From Neoceratodus forsteri (Eukaryota; Chordata; Ceratodontiformes; Ceratodontidae), in contig CM057456.1 of the NCBI GenBank assembly GCA_016271365.2, positions 885,108,001 through 885,172,000 on the forward strand: DNA of 64,000 nucleotides, in the 5' to 3' direction. Below, in pieces: positions 55,861 through 64,000 of this stretch (positions are counted from its first letter, which is position 1; every line of letters begins with the position of its first letter). A model generated the notes under the pieces. The model did no database searches. It had not been told where the DNA came from and saw only the letters and a list, made by a program, of their open reading frames with translations. The position numbers were made by a program, and so were the translations under genes.

Positions 55861-55985
55861 ATGTGGGCTGTCCCTGGTGAAAAACTTCTAGAAGAGCTGC
55901 CATGCACCACAGCGACCTCTGCTGGATACCCAAAAGTATTACCTACTGCAAGACCACTGTGTGGAAGATCTACTGTTATAGGTGA
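55800..55985 (-). promoter_or_regulatory. DIRS-B right ITR, promoter side
   Basis: The reverse complement of the left ITR, with TATATAAG on the minus strand at 55832-55839, about 25 bp upstream of 'actcagttcc'. Ends outward with 'ctactgttataggtgag' (55965-55981). It drives the gag-RT-YR transcript if active. Confidence 0.75.
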
Positions 55986-57003
55986 GTAACCTGTGTTTCT
56001 AGGGACGTGGATATGATATTCTATCTACACTTTCTGGCAGATGCCTAGCTGTTCTCTGGGAGGAGGGAGGCAAGGCGCATACCCCCTACTTAGGAAACAG
56101 ACTGGAGAACTGAAACCCCAAAACCAGCATACCGGTGTGACTCGAGGTCAATGTGGTAATGGGAAATGAAGGTGTGCTGACTTCCAGGTAGCAGGCCTGC
56201 AGATTTCCTGAATAGGGACGTCCCTAGAACCAGCCACCCTCGCAGCAGTAGGGTGGGTGGAATGAGCCCTTAGCCCTCCGGGAGGTTCCCTACCTGCCAA
56301 CCTATAGCAGAGATCAATGCAGGATGTGATCCACCTGCCATTCATCCACTTGGCTGCAGATCTGCCAGGTGCTGCTTCAGCATAGGTGACAAACAGCTGG
56401 CGAATCTCTCCCCAAACTGTAGCCATGCGCTCTTTGTAATAAGTGAGCACTTGCCTCAGGTCCAGAGTATGGAGCCTGTGTTCAGCCTCTGAGGTGTGAT
56501 TCGGGAAGAACACCAGAAGAGTCATCACCTGATGCAGGTGAAACTCTGATACAACCTTCAGGAGGATCTTTGGGTTGGGGCACAAGACAACCTTGTCCCT
56601 GTGGAAGACCAGGTAAGGAGACTCCACCAAGAGTGCTTGGAGCTCCCTGATCCTTCTGGCTGACATGATAGCCACCAAGACGGCAGTCTTCCATGACAGG
56701 TGAGACATCTCAAACCTGTGCATTGGTTCGAATGGCTTGCCCATCAGCTTTGCCAAAACAACAACAAGTCCCATGGTGGTGGTGGTTCATGCACCAGAGG
56801 GTAAATATAGTCAAGGCTTTTGAAAAAGCACCAGACCACCTTCTCCTGTGCCACTGACTGCTGACCAGCCCAGGCCCAGTAAGCAGAGATGGCTGCCAAG
56901 TGCACCTTAAGGGGCATCGACCAAAGTCCCCCTTGGCAGAGAGAGACCACATATAGTCCAAAATGCTAGAAACTGGACAGGATGAAGGGCCCAACCCCTT
57001 GCC
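55986..57003 (-). pseudogene. DIRS-A tyrosine recombinase and second ICR half
   Basis: At 55986-56060 the text 'taacctgtgtttctagggac' and 'cacactttctggcag' (here 'tacactttctggcag') repeats DIRS-A's terminus at 50379-50440, as expected for the second half of an ICR. Beyond it the minus strand reads a recombinase: SLKVHLAAISAYWAWAGQQS and PPPWDLLLFWQS (56920-56745), SWKTAVLVAIMSARRIRELQ (first Arg present), DKVVLCPNPKILLKVVSEFH, HTLDLRQVLTYY, and LRAHSTHPTAA, where the second Arg of HxxR has become His. The Tyr box is lost. It is cut at 57003. Confidence 0.75.
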
Positions 57004-57930
57004 CTAGGGGTGGGCAAAACTGCCATTTTCTGCCCCCATGGAACTTCCACGGAAATCAAGGAACTTTTGCAAAAGTTTCCGAACGTCCGCTTGTGGTGAA
57101 ACAGAAAACTTCTGCGAATGTTACTGGGTGAAATTTCACCTGGTATTAATAAAATAAGCCCTGGTAGCTAGTGGTCCCTCCCCCACCTGCCCCACATGTA
57201 AAGAATATCCCTGGTGGCTAGTAGTCCCTCCCCTTCACCCAGTAACCCACCTGAAATGTACAGTAACTACACCTCCATGATCCTATTTCCACTTCTCCAG
57301 TTTAAAAAAATCTCTCTGGTGGTCTAGTGGGTTTATGTTTTTTTAAATTTTAACCCCTCTCCCATCCTTGATCCCCAGTCCCAAATCCCTGGTGGTCCAG
57401 TGCCCCCCCACCAAGCCTCTGCAGCAGCCAGGTGTCCCCACCACCCCTCCCACCCCCATCGCAGAATCCGGCGAGAGGGACTTGACACATCCTCTCCTCC
57501 ACTGGCCTGCAATTGAGCTGTCAATGAATGAGTGCATGTGAGCTCATTCATTCAGCTCAGTTGAAGTGGTCAGTCATGGAGGAGGAGAGGAGGGCTTGTG
57601 CCAGTCTGCCAGCTGCCAGGATGCAGGAGTAGGTGGGAGATGGGTGGCAGGACACCCGACTGAAAGAGGGGGTGGGAGGCACTAGACCACCAGGATTTTG
57701 GACTGGGGATCGGGATGGGGAAGGTGGTTAAAATTTAAAAAACAAAAATCCACTAGACCACCAGAGTTTGTTTTTAAACTGAGAAGTGGATATAGGGATG
57801 CGGGGGTTACTGTACATTGGGTGGGCAGGTTACCGGGTGGAGGGGAGGGACCACTAGCCACCAGGGATATTTTTTTACATGTCGGGTGGGTGGGGAGGGA
57901 CCACTAGCCATCAGGGCATTAACATTCTCA
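57003..57930. mobile_element. Long palindromic DNA element
   Basis: Arms pair: 'gccctggtagctagtggtcc' (57160) with 'ggaccactagccatcagggc' (57897-57916), 'ccagtttaaaaaaatctct' with the A/T-rich mirror at 57760-57780, and 'ccctggtggtccagtg' (57389) with 'cactagaccaccagg' (57679). The centre is near 57530 ('tgaatgagtgcatgtgagctc'). The left end 'taggggtgggcaaaa' (57005) resembles hAT termini, but the matching right end is absent. Confidence 0.7.
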
Positions 57931-57939
57931 TAGGTGCAA

Positions 57940-57982
57940 CACTGGTGGTGGTGGTAGTGGTAGTGGTGGTGGTGGGGGGGAC
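57940..57982 (+). repeat. (GGT)n-like microsatellite
   Basis: Runs of ggt/agt triplets: 'ggtggtggtggtagtggtag' onward, ending in a G run at 57974. Confidence 0.9.
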
Positions 57983-58149
57983 AAAGTCAGCATTACTGTG
58001 GGTTACAGTGAACATTATACATTTAGATTTTATGTTTATGTTCTAATGACGTTGTTTCTATTTTATTTTATTTTTTTGTAATCAGGAGCTGTCAGGGATA
58101 GCAACATTTGTTTCTGGATACAAATAACATTTAAGCTGATTTTTCCTCC

Positions 58150-58185
58150 TACCCTAGCAAACACACAAACACACACACACATATG

Positions 58186-58222
<37 letters not shown>

Positions 58223-58225
58223 AAG
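58150..58225 (+). repeat. (AC)n microsatellite
   Basis: Two blocks of ac dinucleotides (58159-58181 and 58188-58216) separated by 'atatgcat'. Confidence 0.95.
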
Positions 58226-58262
58226 TGTTTTATATCTGTCCTTTTTCTGTGTATTATTCTGT

Positions 58263-58403
58263 CATGCCATTTAGAAACCAGCAATTGAATGAGAAACAAT
58301 TGCAAATCTGTGGTTACCTAGCAACTGTAAACTACTGTACTATGCCATTCTGAAGCTGGAGAATGAATGAAGAACAGGTGATCTTGTGGTTATTTAGCAG
58401 CTG
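58263..58403 (+). repeat. Two-copy ~71-bp tandem repeat
   Basis: 'atgccatttagaaacc' (58264) and 'atgccattctgaagct' (58342) start two similar units that end in 'agcaactgtaaact' and 'agcagctgtacact'. The spacing is about 72-78 bp because of indels. Confidence 0.65.
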
Positions 58404-58587
58404 TACACTGAAGTATGGGAGAGATTATACCAACATGGGATGGGGATTTTGACAATGATGCTATAAGTTTTCATTGAAAAAAAAAATGACAAAACAACAT
58501 TTCAGATCATACCATTTCATAGGTAGTGGAAAAACCTAGTGTGTTGCTGGGCTGCAGCATTTCATGTACCCCTGCAGTGTCCACATG

Positions 58588-59143
58588 TACTTCAGGCTAT
58601 TATTTTTTCTCCCCTTTCCTAGCATACCTGGTCTGCTCCTGTATTATCTTGCCAACCCCCTTGGGACTCCAGCCACCGTCCATCATCTGCACTCCATCAG
58701 GGTCTGCCTTATGTCCCCTGCGGCTTACCCCCATAGCGGGGTGGTGGAGAGCCCCCAACTCTCCCACCCTGTCCGGATCCAGATTCAGGCACCCCCAAAG
58801 CCGTTGTTTGTTGGACAGCTATCAAGCTGCTTGAACAGGATGCAACTCCTCTTTTTTTTTTCTGGTTTATCTCCCTAGAGCTGGGGGTGTACAATGACGC
58901 TGGTGGAGGGGAGCATGCACGTGTCTGCACACGCTCCCTCCAGGCATCTGCCCCATCTCCTCCCCCTGCTACAGCATGGTGCCTTGTCCCCTAGCCTTCA
59001 CCAGGGGGTGTACGGGTGCTGACTCTTGTAAGACTCCCCTCCCCAGAGAAGGAGAGCAGTCCATCGGATGCTCAATCCTGCTCCTCCCCTGCCGACCTCC
59101 GGCAGCCGATGCTAGTTCCTTAACACGGGTCATTGGTGTACTA
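58588..59143 (-). mobile_element. Retroposon-family member with 9-bp target-site duplication
   Basis: 'gtccacatg' flanks it at 58579-58587 and 59144-59152. Removal restores the tandem-repeat text 'gtccacatgcagtttaaatg'. The part 59030-59130 ('gagaaggagagcagtccatc') matches 6615-6705 in the first member. A T run at 58849-58862 lies in the middle rather than at the end, so this copy may be composite. Confidence 0.7.
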
Positions 59144-59941
59144 GTCCACATGCAGTTTAAATGAGTAATGCAGGATGGCCCTGTGGGAAAAATCAACATA
59201 CTGTACCACAGCACATCCACACACAGATAGCTCTTCAGTGACAGTGCCAGCAAGTAAAGTATCCATTGGGGCTAAGCAACTGAGTCTCAGTCTCTAATAA
59301 TAATAATAAGTATTCAACATTTAAAGGCCATTGTGAGGAGACAGAGGGGAAACTACCGTGTGTCAGGAATTCATATAGTCCAGTTTGTCACTCATCTATG
59401 AAAGCATTTAAAAAGAATATGTCAATATTAAAGTATCAATTTCCAACCGATACCAATAAGATTAATGAAAGAAAAAATACTCATAATAGTGCTAAATGTA
59501 ATTTCAAAGATTATATTTTTTACCAACGATAAAACGCTGGAGTCTATCTTAAAATATCTTAGGTTCCCTATTTTAGCTAAAAAAAAGATTACACCAACAT
59601 GGGATGGGGAGGGTTTGACAATGATGCTGTACGTTTTCACTGAACATACCACAGCACAGCCACACACAGTGACAGTGACGGCAAGTAAGGTGTCCATTAT
59701 GGCTAAGAAAACTGAGTCTCAGTCTCTAGAAATAATAATAATAACTATTCAACATTTAAATGACATGGTGATGAGACAGAGGGAGACTACTGTATGTCAG
59801 GAATTCGTATCATCCAGTTTGTGACTCATCTACAAAAGCGTTTGAAAGAATATATAAGTATTGAAGTATCAATTTCCAACCAATACCAACAAGATTATGC
59901 ACAATGAAGTAAAAACCTCATAATGGCATGTAAAGTAATTT

Positions 59942-60320
59942 TTTTCCATAAAGATCTTTATTGAATTTTAATAAACACTTGTGTACAGTACAAGAGTAAG
60001 GAGGAAAAAAAAAGATCTCATAGTCAGAAATATATAGATCTGTGTACCCTAAACATTTGTTGGGGCAACTATTCACTTCAGTAAATCATTAAGTTATACT
60101 ATTGGTTGTGACAATTCTATGCAATGTTATTTTTCTCTGTATTTCTCACTATGAGATGGGGTTTTCCCTGTACTCTTGTACTGTACACAAGTGTTTATTA
60201 AAATTCAATGAAGATCTTTACGGAAAAAAAGAAATACACAGAAAATAACATTGCATAGGTGTACAAAACGTATAACTTAATGATTCATCTGAAGTGAATG
60301 TTGCCCCAACAAATCTTTAC
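59942..60320. mobile_element. Inverted-repeat element with interleaved arms
   Basis: The duplicate 'aagtaattt' lies at 59933-59941 and 60321-60329. Inside, arm A ('aagatctttattgaatttta', from about 59950) is complemented at about 60175-60225, and arm B ('ttgttggggcaactattcac', from 60058) at about 60230-60316. The order is A, B, A', B', so the two inverted pairs interlock rather than nest. No coding. Confidence 0.75.
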
Positions 60321-60515
60321 AAGTAATTTTACTATTTTTTTTACCAAAGATAAAAAGCTGGAGTCTATTTTAAAATACCATAGGTCTCCTATTTTAGCTA
60401 AAAAAGATTACACCACCATGGGATGGGGGTTTTGACAACGATGCTGTATGTTTTCACTGCAATAAAAATGACAAAAGGAAATTTCAGATATTACCATTTA
60501 ATAGGCTGTGGAAAA

Positions 60516-60706
60516 AGGAAAGGGAACATTATTTAACCAGGGTAGCACACTAAGATGAAGCTTGTTTCTAGGTGAGACCTGGGAGCACAAAGAAGTTAAG
60601 TGACTTGCTTAGGAGCACACAGTATGCACCTAAGTGGCTGTGGCATTCAAAGCCAGGTCTCCAGATCTGCTGCTCAGAGGCTTAACCCACTGCGCTATAC
60701 TGCCTC
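60516..60706 (-). mobile_element. MIR-like tRNA-derived SINE
   Basis: Minus-strand order: tRNA head 'gaggcagtatagcgcagtgg' (A box, 60687-60706), B-box-like 'ggctttgaatgcc' (60643-60655), core 'tactgtgtgctcctaagc' and 'aagtcacttaac' (60598-60626), then a tail ending 'ggttaaataatg' (60529-60540). The tail resembles LINE 3' ends of the L2 type, as expected for a SINE that borrows L2 machinery. Confidence 0.75.
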
Positions 60707-60896
60707 CAGTGTGCTGCTGGGCTGCTGTATTTTGTGTACCTCTGCAGTGTCTACATGGAGGAATGCAGGATGTCCCTACGTGAAAAGTCGACACACCACA
60801 GCACAGCCACACACACACACACAGATAGCTCTTTAGTGACAGTGGCAGCAAGTAAGGTGTACATTAGGGCTAAGAAAACTGAGTCTCAGTCTACAG

Positions 60897-62828
60897 AAAT
60901 AAAGATGATAATAATTATAATAATATAACTATTCAAAATTTAAGGGACATCGTGATGAGATAGAGGGAGACTACCGTATGTCAGGAATTCATATAGTCTA
61001 GTTTGTGACTCATCTTTAAAAGCATTTAAAAAGAATATATAAATATTGATACATCAATTTCCAACCAGTACCAACAAGATTATGCACAATGCAACAACAG
61101 TAACAAAAAATACTCATAATGGTGCTAAAAGTAATGATTATATTTTTTACCAAAGATAAAAAGCTTGGCCCCGATTCTAGAAAAGTTACACCTGGCATAA
61201 CAGCACTTGCACCAAGTTGAATGGTGCAAGTAGCAACTTATGCCAGCAGTTGTGATATGCGCAATTCTACAATGTGGCCTACGACATGTTGCAGGCCACT
61301 TGTGCCGAAGAGCTGTTACAATGGCAGTTGCACCATAAACCCCCTGCGACATGGCACTAGGGGGTTTATGGCAGCAGTTGCGCCCCATTCCAGAAGGGCA
61401 GCAACAAAGTCCCCAATGTCGGGATTGTACAAGAACCCCCGGAGGAGAACAGGCACCATAAGTTACACCAGCATCTAGCTGGTGTAACTTATGGACCTCT
61501 CAGGGTTCTGTAGACCGCCAGCAGCCCAGCAGTCTTCCACAGTTACCCTCCCCCATGCCCAGCATACCCCAGTGGGTACTGCAGGTGCGGCTCACACCTC
61601 TGCCCCAAAACATATTTTATCTGCCCTGCAGGCTGTCACAGCCCTGCCCCTGAAACCCCATTGCTGACTGCCTACAGGGTACGCCTGTCTACACCCCACC
61701 CATGCCCGTCCCTGAGTCACTGCTGCATATGCCTGCCTTCCCCAGACCATCCCTGGTGGTGTAGTGCCCCACCCCCTCACCCAGCTGTGCCAGTCCACTC
61801 CAGCACCCCCACCCATCTCCAGCCAGTGACTGGCACAGCCCACCTCACCTCCCAGCCATACAGACTGAGGAAATAAAGATGATAATAATTATATTAATAT
61901 AACTATTCAAAATTTAAGGGACATCTTGATGAGATAGAGGAGACTACCGTATGTCAGGAATTCATATAGTCTAGTTTGTGACTCATCTTTAAAAGCATTT
62001 AAAAAGAATATATAAATATTGATACATCAATTTCCAACCAGTACCAACAAGATTATGCACAATGCAACAACAGTAACAAAAAATACTCATAATGGTGCTA
62101 AAAGTAATGATTATATTTTTTACCAAAGATAAAAAGCTTGGCCCCGATTCTAGAAAAGTTACACCTGGCATAACAGCACTTGCACCAAGTTGAATGGTGC
62201 AAGTAGCAACTTATGCCAGCAGTTGTGATATGCTAATTCTACAATGTGGCCTACTACATGTTGCAGGCCACTTGTGCCAAGAGCTGTTACAATGAGCAGC
62301 ACCATAAACCCCATGGCTGGCACTAGGGGGTTTATGGCAGCAGTTGCGCCCATTCCAGAAGGGCAGCACAAAGTCCCCAATGTCGGATTCGTACAAGAAC
62401 CCCGAGGAGAATAGGTAACATAAGTTACACTAGCATCTAGCTGGTGTAACTTATGGACCTCTCAGGGGTTCTGTAGACCTGCCAGCAGCCCAGCAGTCTT
62501 CCACAGTTACCTCCCCATGCCCAGCATACCCCAGTGGGTGCACTCGCTGGCTGCCCACACCCTCTGCCCCAAAACATATTTTATCTGCCCTGCAGGCTGT
62601 CACAGCCCTGCCCCTGAAACCCCATTGCTGACTGCCTACAGGGTACGCCTGTCTACACCCCACCCATGCCCGTCCCTGAGTCACTGCTGCATATGCCTGC
62701 CTTCCCCTGACCATCCTCTGGTGGTAGTGGTTCTCCCCCCTCACTCCACAAAGAAATATTAGCACTTCCTCATTTCATCTCCAGCCAGGATGACAGCTCA
62801 CCTTTTCCACTGCCAGCCACAGACTGAG
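60897..62828 (+). repeat. Large direct tandem duplication, period ~974 bp
   Basis: Copy 1 is 60897-61870 and copy 2 is 61871-62828. The first 300 bp are almost identical; a 183-bp stretch (61016-61198 and 61989-62171) encodes the same residues. The GC-rich distal part of copy 2 has many single-base indels and a scrambled end (62710-62815). The junction lies in 'cagactgag'/'aaataaagatgata'. Confidence 0.9.
61168..61870. mobile_element. Left arm of the palindromic element, duplicated
   Basis: It starts 'ggccccgattctagaaaag' at 61170 and follows the same text as 62142 onward, ending at the duplication junction. It is the partial copy produced by the tandem duplication. It includes 'ctggtggtgtagtgcccc' near 61749. 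Confidence 0.75.
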
Positions 62829-63362
62829 TTCAGTAGGAGCTGCATTGGGAAGACACACTCAGAAATTAATTTCTGAGTGTCTATTCAGTAAGCCGCCTTG
62901 CTGAACACAGTCGGCGGCTGGCCATGGAGGTGAGAGGTGGGCTGTGCCAGTTGCCGGCTGGGGATGAGTGGGGGGTGCTGGGTGGACTGGCATGGTTGGG
63001 TGGAGGGCCACTACACCACCAGGTGTACATACAGGATGAGGGATGCCTGTACTGTACTTATAGTACACTGGCAATGGTGCACTTTGGGGACACTAGACAG
63101 TGGGTAGGGAGCCTCTAGCCCTGTGGGGCACCGGCAGTATTTGGGCAATGAGGGGGAGCACTTACGACATGTGGTTGTGGCTTTCGACTTCCTCGCCAGG
63201 TACACCCTCTGTTCGGCATACCTGGCTGCATATTGCAAGTCGCAGGACTTAGATGTGGAGACCCTGCCCCTTCTAAAATAGGGCGCAGGGTCAATGTCGC
63301 AGTTGCAATTGGCGCAAGTCGCGTTTGACGGCAACTTGTGCCAACCTTCTAGAATTGGGCCC
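62138..63362. mobile_element. Palindromic DNA element with GGCCC-type termini
   Basis: The left terminus 'ggccccgattctagaa' (62143) pairs with 'ttctagaattgggccc' (63347-63362). The centre is the palindrome 'cactcagaaattaatttctgagtg' split as 'cactcagaaatt' and 'aatttctgagtg' (62856-62879). Outer parts of the arms mirror each other ('ggcacaagt' type words). The element sits inside the 600-bp repeat between 'aaaaagct' and 'gagtctatttt'. No transposase. Confidence 0.75.
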
Positions 63363-63655
63363 CTTGAGTCTATTTTAAAATACCTTAGGTCCCCTGTTTT
63401 AGCTGAAAAAAAAAAAACCCACCAACATGGGATGGGGTTTTGACAATGATGCTGTAAGTTTTCATAAAAAAAAATTACAAATGGACAATTCAGATCTTTC
63501 CATTTAATAGGTTGTGGAAAAAAGCCTAGTGTGCTGCTGGGCTGTGGCATTTCACATACTTCTGCAGTGTCTACATGCACTTTAGATGAGCAATGCAGGC
63601 TGGTCCTGTGGAAAAAGTCCACATACCCCAGCACAGTCATATACAAGTTTACAGG

Positions 63656-64000
63656 TTTTCCACAATGGCATTAAAAGAACTGAGAGGAGTGCCCTGTAGC
63701 CCCTCTCCCATTATGTAAATTACTTTAGAATCTGCATGATTCAGGTTACAGGATATTATTATGCTGCCATTGAGTTAGAGCTGATTGTACCGAGATATAC
63801 GAGATGCTAAGTCTGAAACAATGTTCTGCACAGCAGAGAACTGATTCACCAATGAGGAGTATGTCACAAGCTAAAAAAAAAAAATTACAAGAGACTCAAA
63901 TTCAATGCAGGCTGATTGACCGTTTCCAGTCCTGATGTCTCCTTTCAAATCACAACTGGATCTGTTTTATTTTTCTTATAAATGTTGCAGGCAACATTGC
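63656..64000. other. No assignable feature
   Basis: An A run at 63873-63883 and unremarkable sequence to the window edge. Confidence 0.45.

Larger units (their letters stand above)
50641..55985 (-). mobile_element. Near-complete DIRS retrotransposon (DIRS-B)
   Basis: On the minus strand the order is right ITR with promoter (55985-55800), gag (55860-53520), RT (53450-52900), RNase H (52473-52177), tyrosine recombinase (51700-51010), ICR (51062-50957) and left ITR (50835-50641). The two ITRs are inverted and closely similar. This is the defining DIRS architecture: no integrase, no target-site duplication, and an ICR complementary to the two outer termini. Every ORF carries several frameshifts or stops, so the copy is inactive in coding but structurally complete. 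Confidence 0.85.
58425..63655 (+). repeat. ~600-bp tandem repeat with nested insertions
   Basis: 'caacatgggatgggg' recurs at 58432, 59597, 60415 and 63423. Each is followed by 'ttttgacaatgatgctgta', then 'ctgctgggctg', 'ctgcagtgt', 'accacagcac', an AAT-rich run, 'aatttccaacc' and 'ttaccaaagat'. Without insertions a unit is about 600 bp. The second unit lacks about 180 bp after 'ttttcactg'. Units are interrupted by a retroposon, a 379-bp inverted-repeat element, a SINE and a large palindrome. Confidence 0.8.

Noticed and set aside
56745..56790. Histidine run (MNHHHHG) in the DIRS-A region as a metal-binding motif
   Set aside because: It is a frame shadow of a PPPPWD segment of the recombinase.
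57003..57930. Complete hAT element
   Set aside because: Only the left terminus resembles a hAT end; the palindromic arms end about 150 bp inside it and no transposase is present.
60516..60706. Functional tRNA gene
   Set aside because: The A and B boxes are embedded in a SINE with a core and a LINE-like tail, and no cloverleaf can be completed.

Overview
The window is vertebrate nuclear DNA, almost all of it intron filled with transposable elements. One host exon is visible: 117 bp on the minus strand (35455-35571), flanked by good splice sites, encoding the active-site cysteine region of molybdenum cofactor sulfurase (MOCOS). The gene therefore appears to run right to left through the window. 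The repeat mix is CR1, L2-like and Tx1/L1-like LINEs, DIRS tyrosine-recombinase retrotransposons, a Penelope-like element, MIR-like tRNA SINEs and very long inverted-repeat DNA elements. From general knowledge of repeat distributions, this fits a large amphibian genome, and a caecilian is my best guess. That is inference; no species-diagnostic gene was read.

Layout. 1-3050: a DIRS copy on the minus strand (DIRS-C), split by an L2-like 3' end. 3651-12637: a CR1 (CR1-A) with an SGNH-esterase ORF1, split by a retroposon (6127-6765) and by a nearly whole L2-like LINE on the minus strand (L2-A, 7497-12088). L2-A has a 511-codon open RT frame and an intact 2A-like motif, GDIEANPGP. 12638-14085: the promoter end and gag zinc finger of another DIRS (DIRS-D). 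14395-14880: a Penelope-like GIY-YIG domain. 15233-15825: an LSM12 processed pseudogene. 15826-16331: a CR1 3' end. 16937-17897: a modular inverted-repeat element with a 69-bp array. 18516-20545: the 5' part of an L2-like LINE. 20570-21430: a hairpin element and a minisatellite. 22248-24165: a CR1 on the minus strand.

24690-34770: a Tx1/L1-like LINE (Tx1-A) split by an L2-like LINE on the minus strand (L2-C), which is itself split by a segment holding an L2-like LINE on the plus strand (L2-D). 34771-39100: mostly single-copy intron around the MOCOS exon, with two near-perfect hairpins. 39100-44597: an L2-like 3' half, a foldback element, and a 279-bp tandem repeat containing a second copy of the 69-bp-array element. 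44598-50375: a 5'-complete Tx1/L1-like LINE (Tx1-B) containing a 1.3-kb foldback. 50376-57003: a DIRS-in-DIRS nest. 57003-64000: long palindromic elements, microsatellites and a ~600-bp tandem repeat riddled with insertions, including a 974-bp direct duplication.

The nesting gives relative ages: Tx1-B before DIRS-A before DIRS-B; Tx1-A before L2-C before L2-D; CR1-A before L2-A; DIRS-C before its L2 insertion. No element looks autonomous as it stands, though L2-A and DIRS-B are the best preserved. The strongest leads are the DIRS-B anatomy (inverted terminal repeats plus internal complementary region), its insertion inside the equivalent region of DIRS-A, the 2A-like motif of L2-A, and a CTGGTGGTCCAGTGG-type module shared by palindromic elements with different termini.
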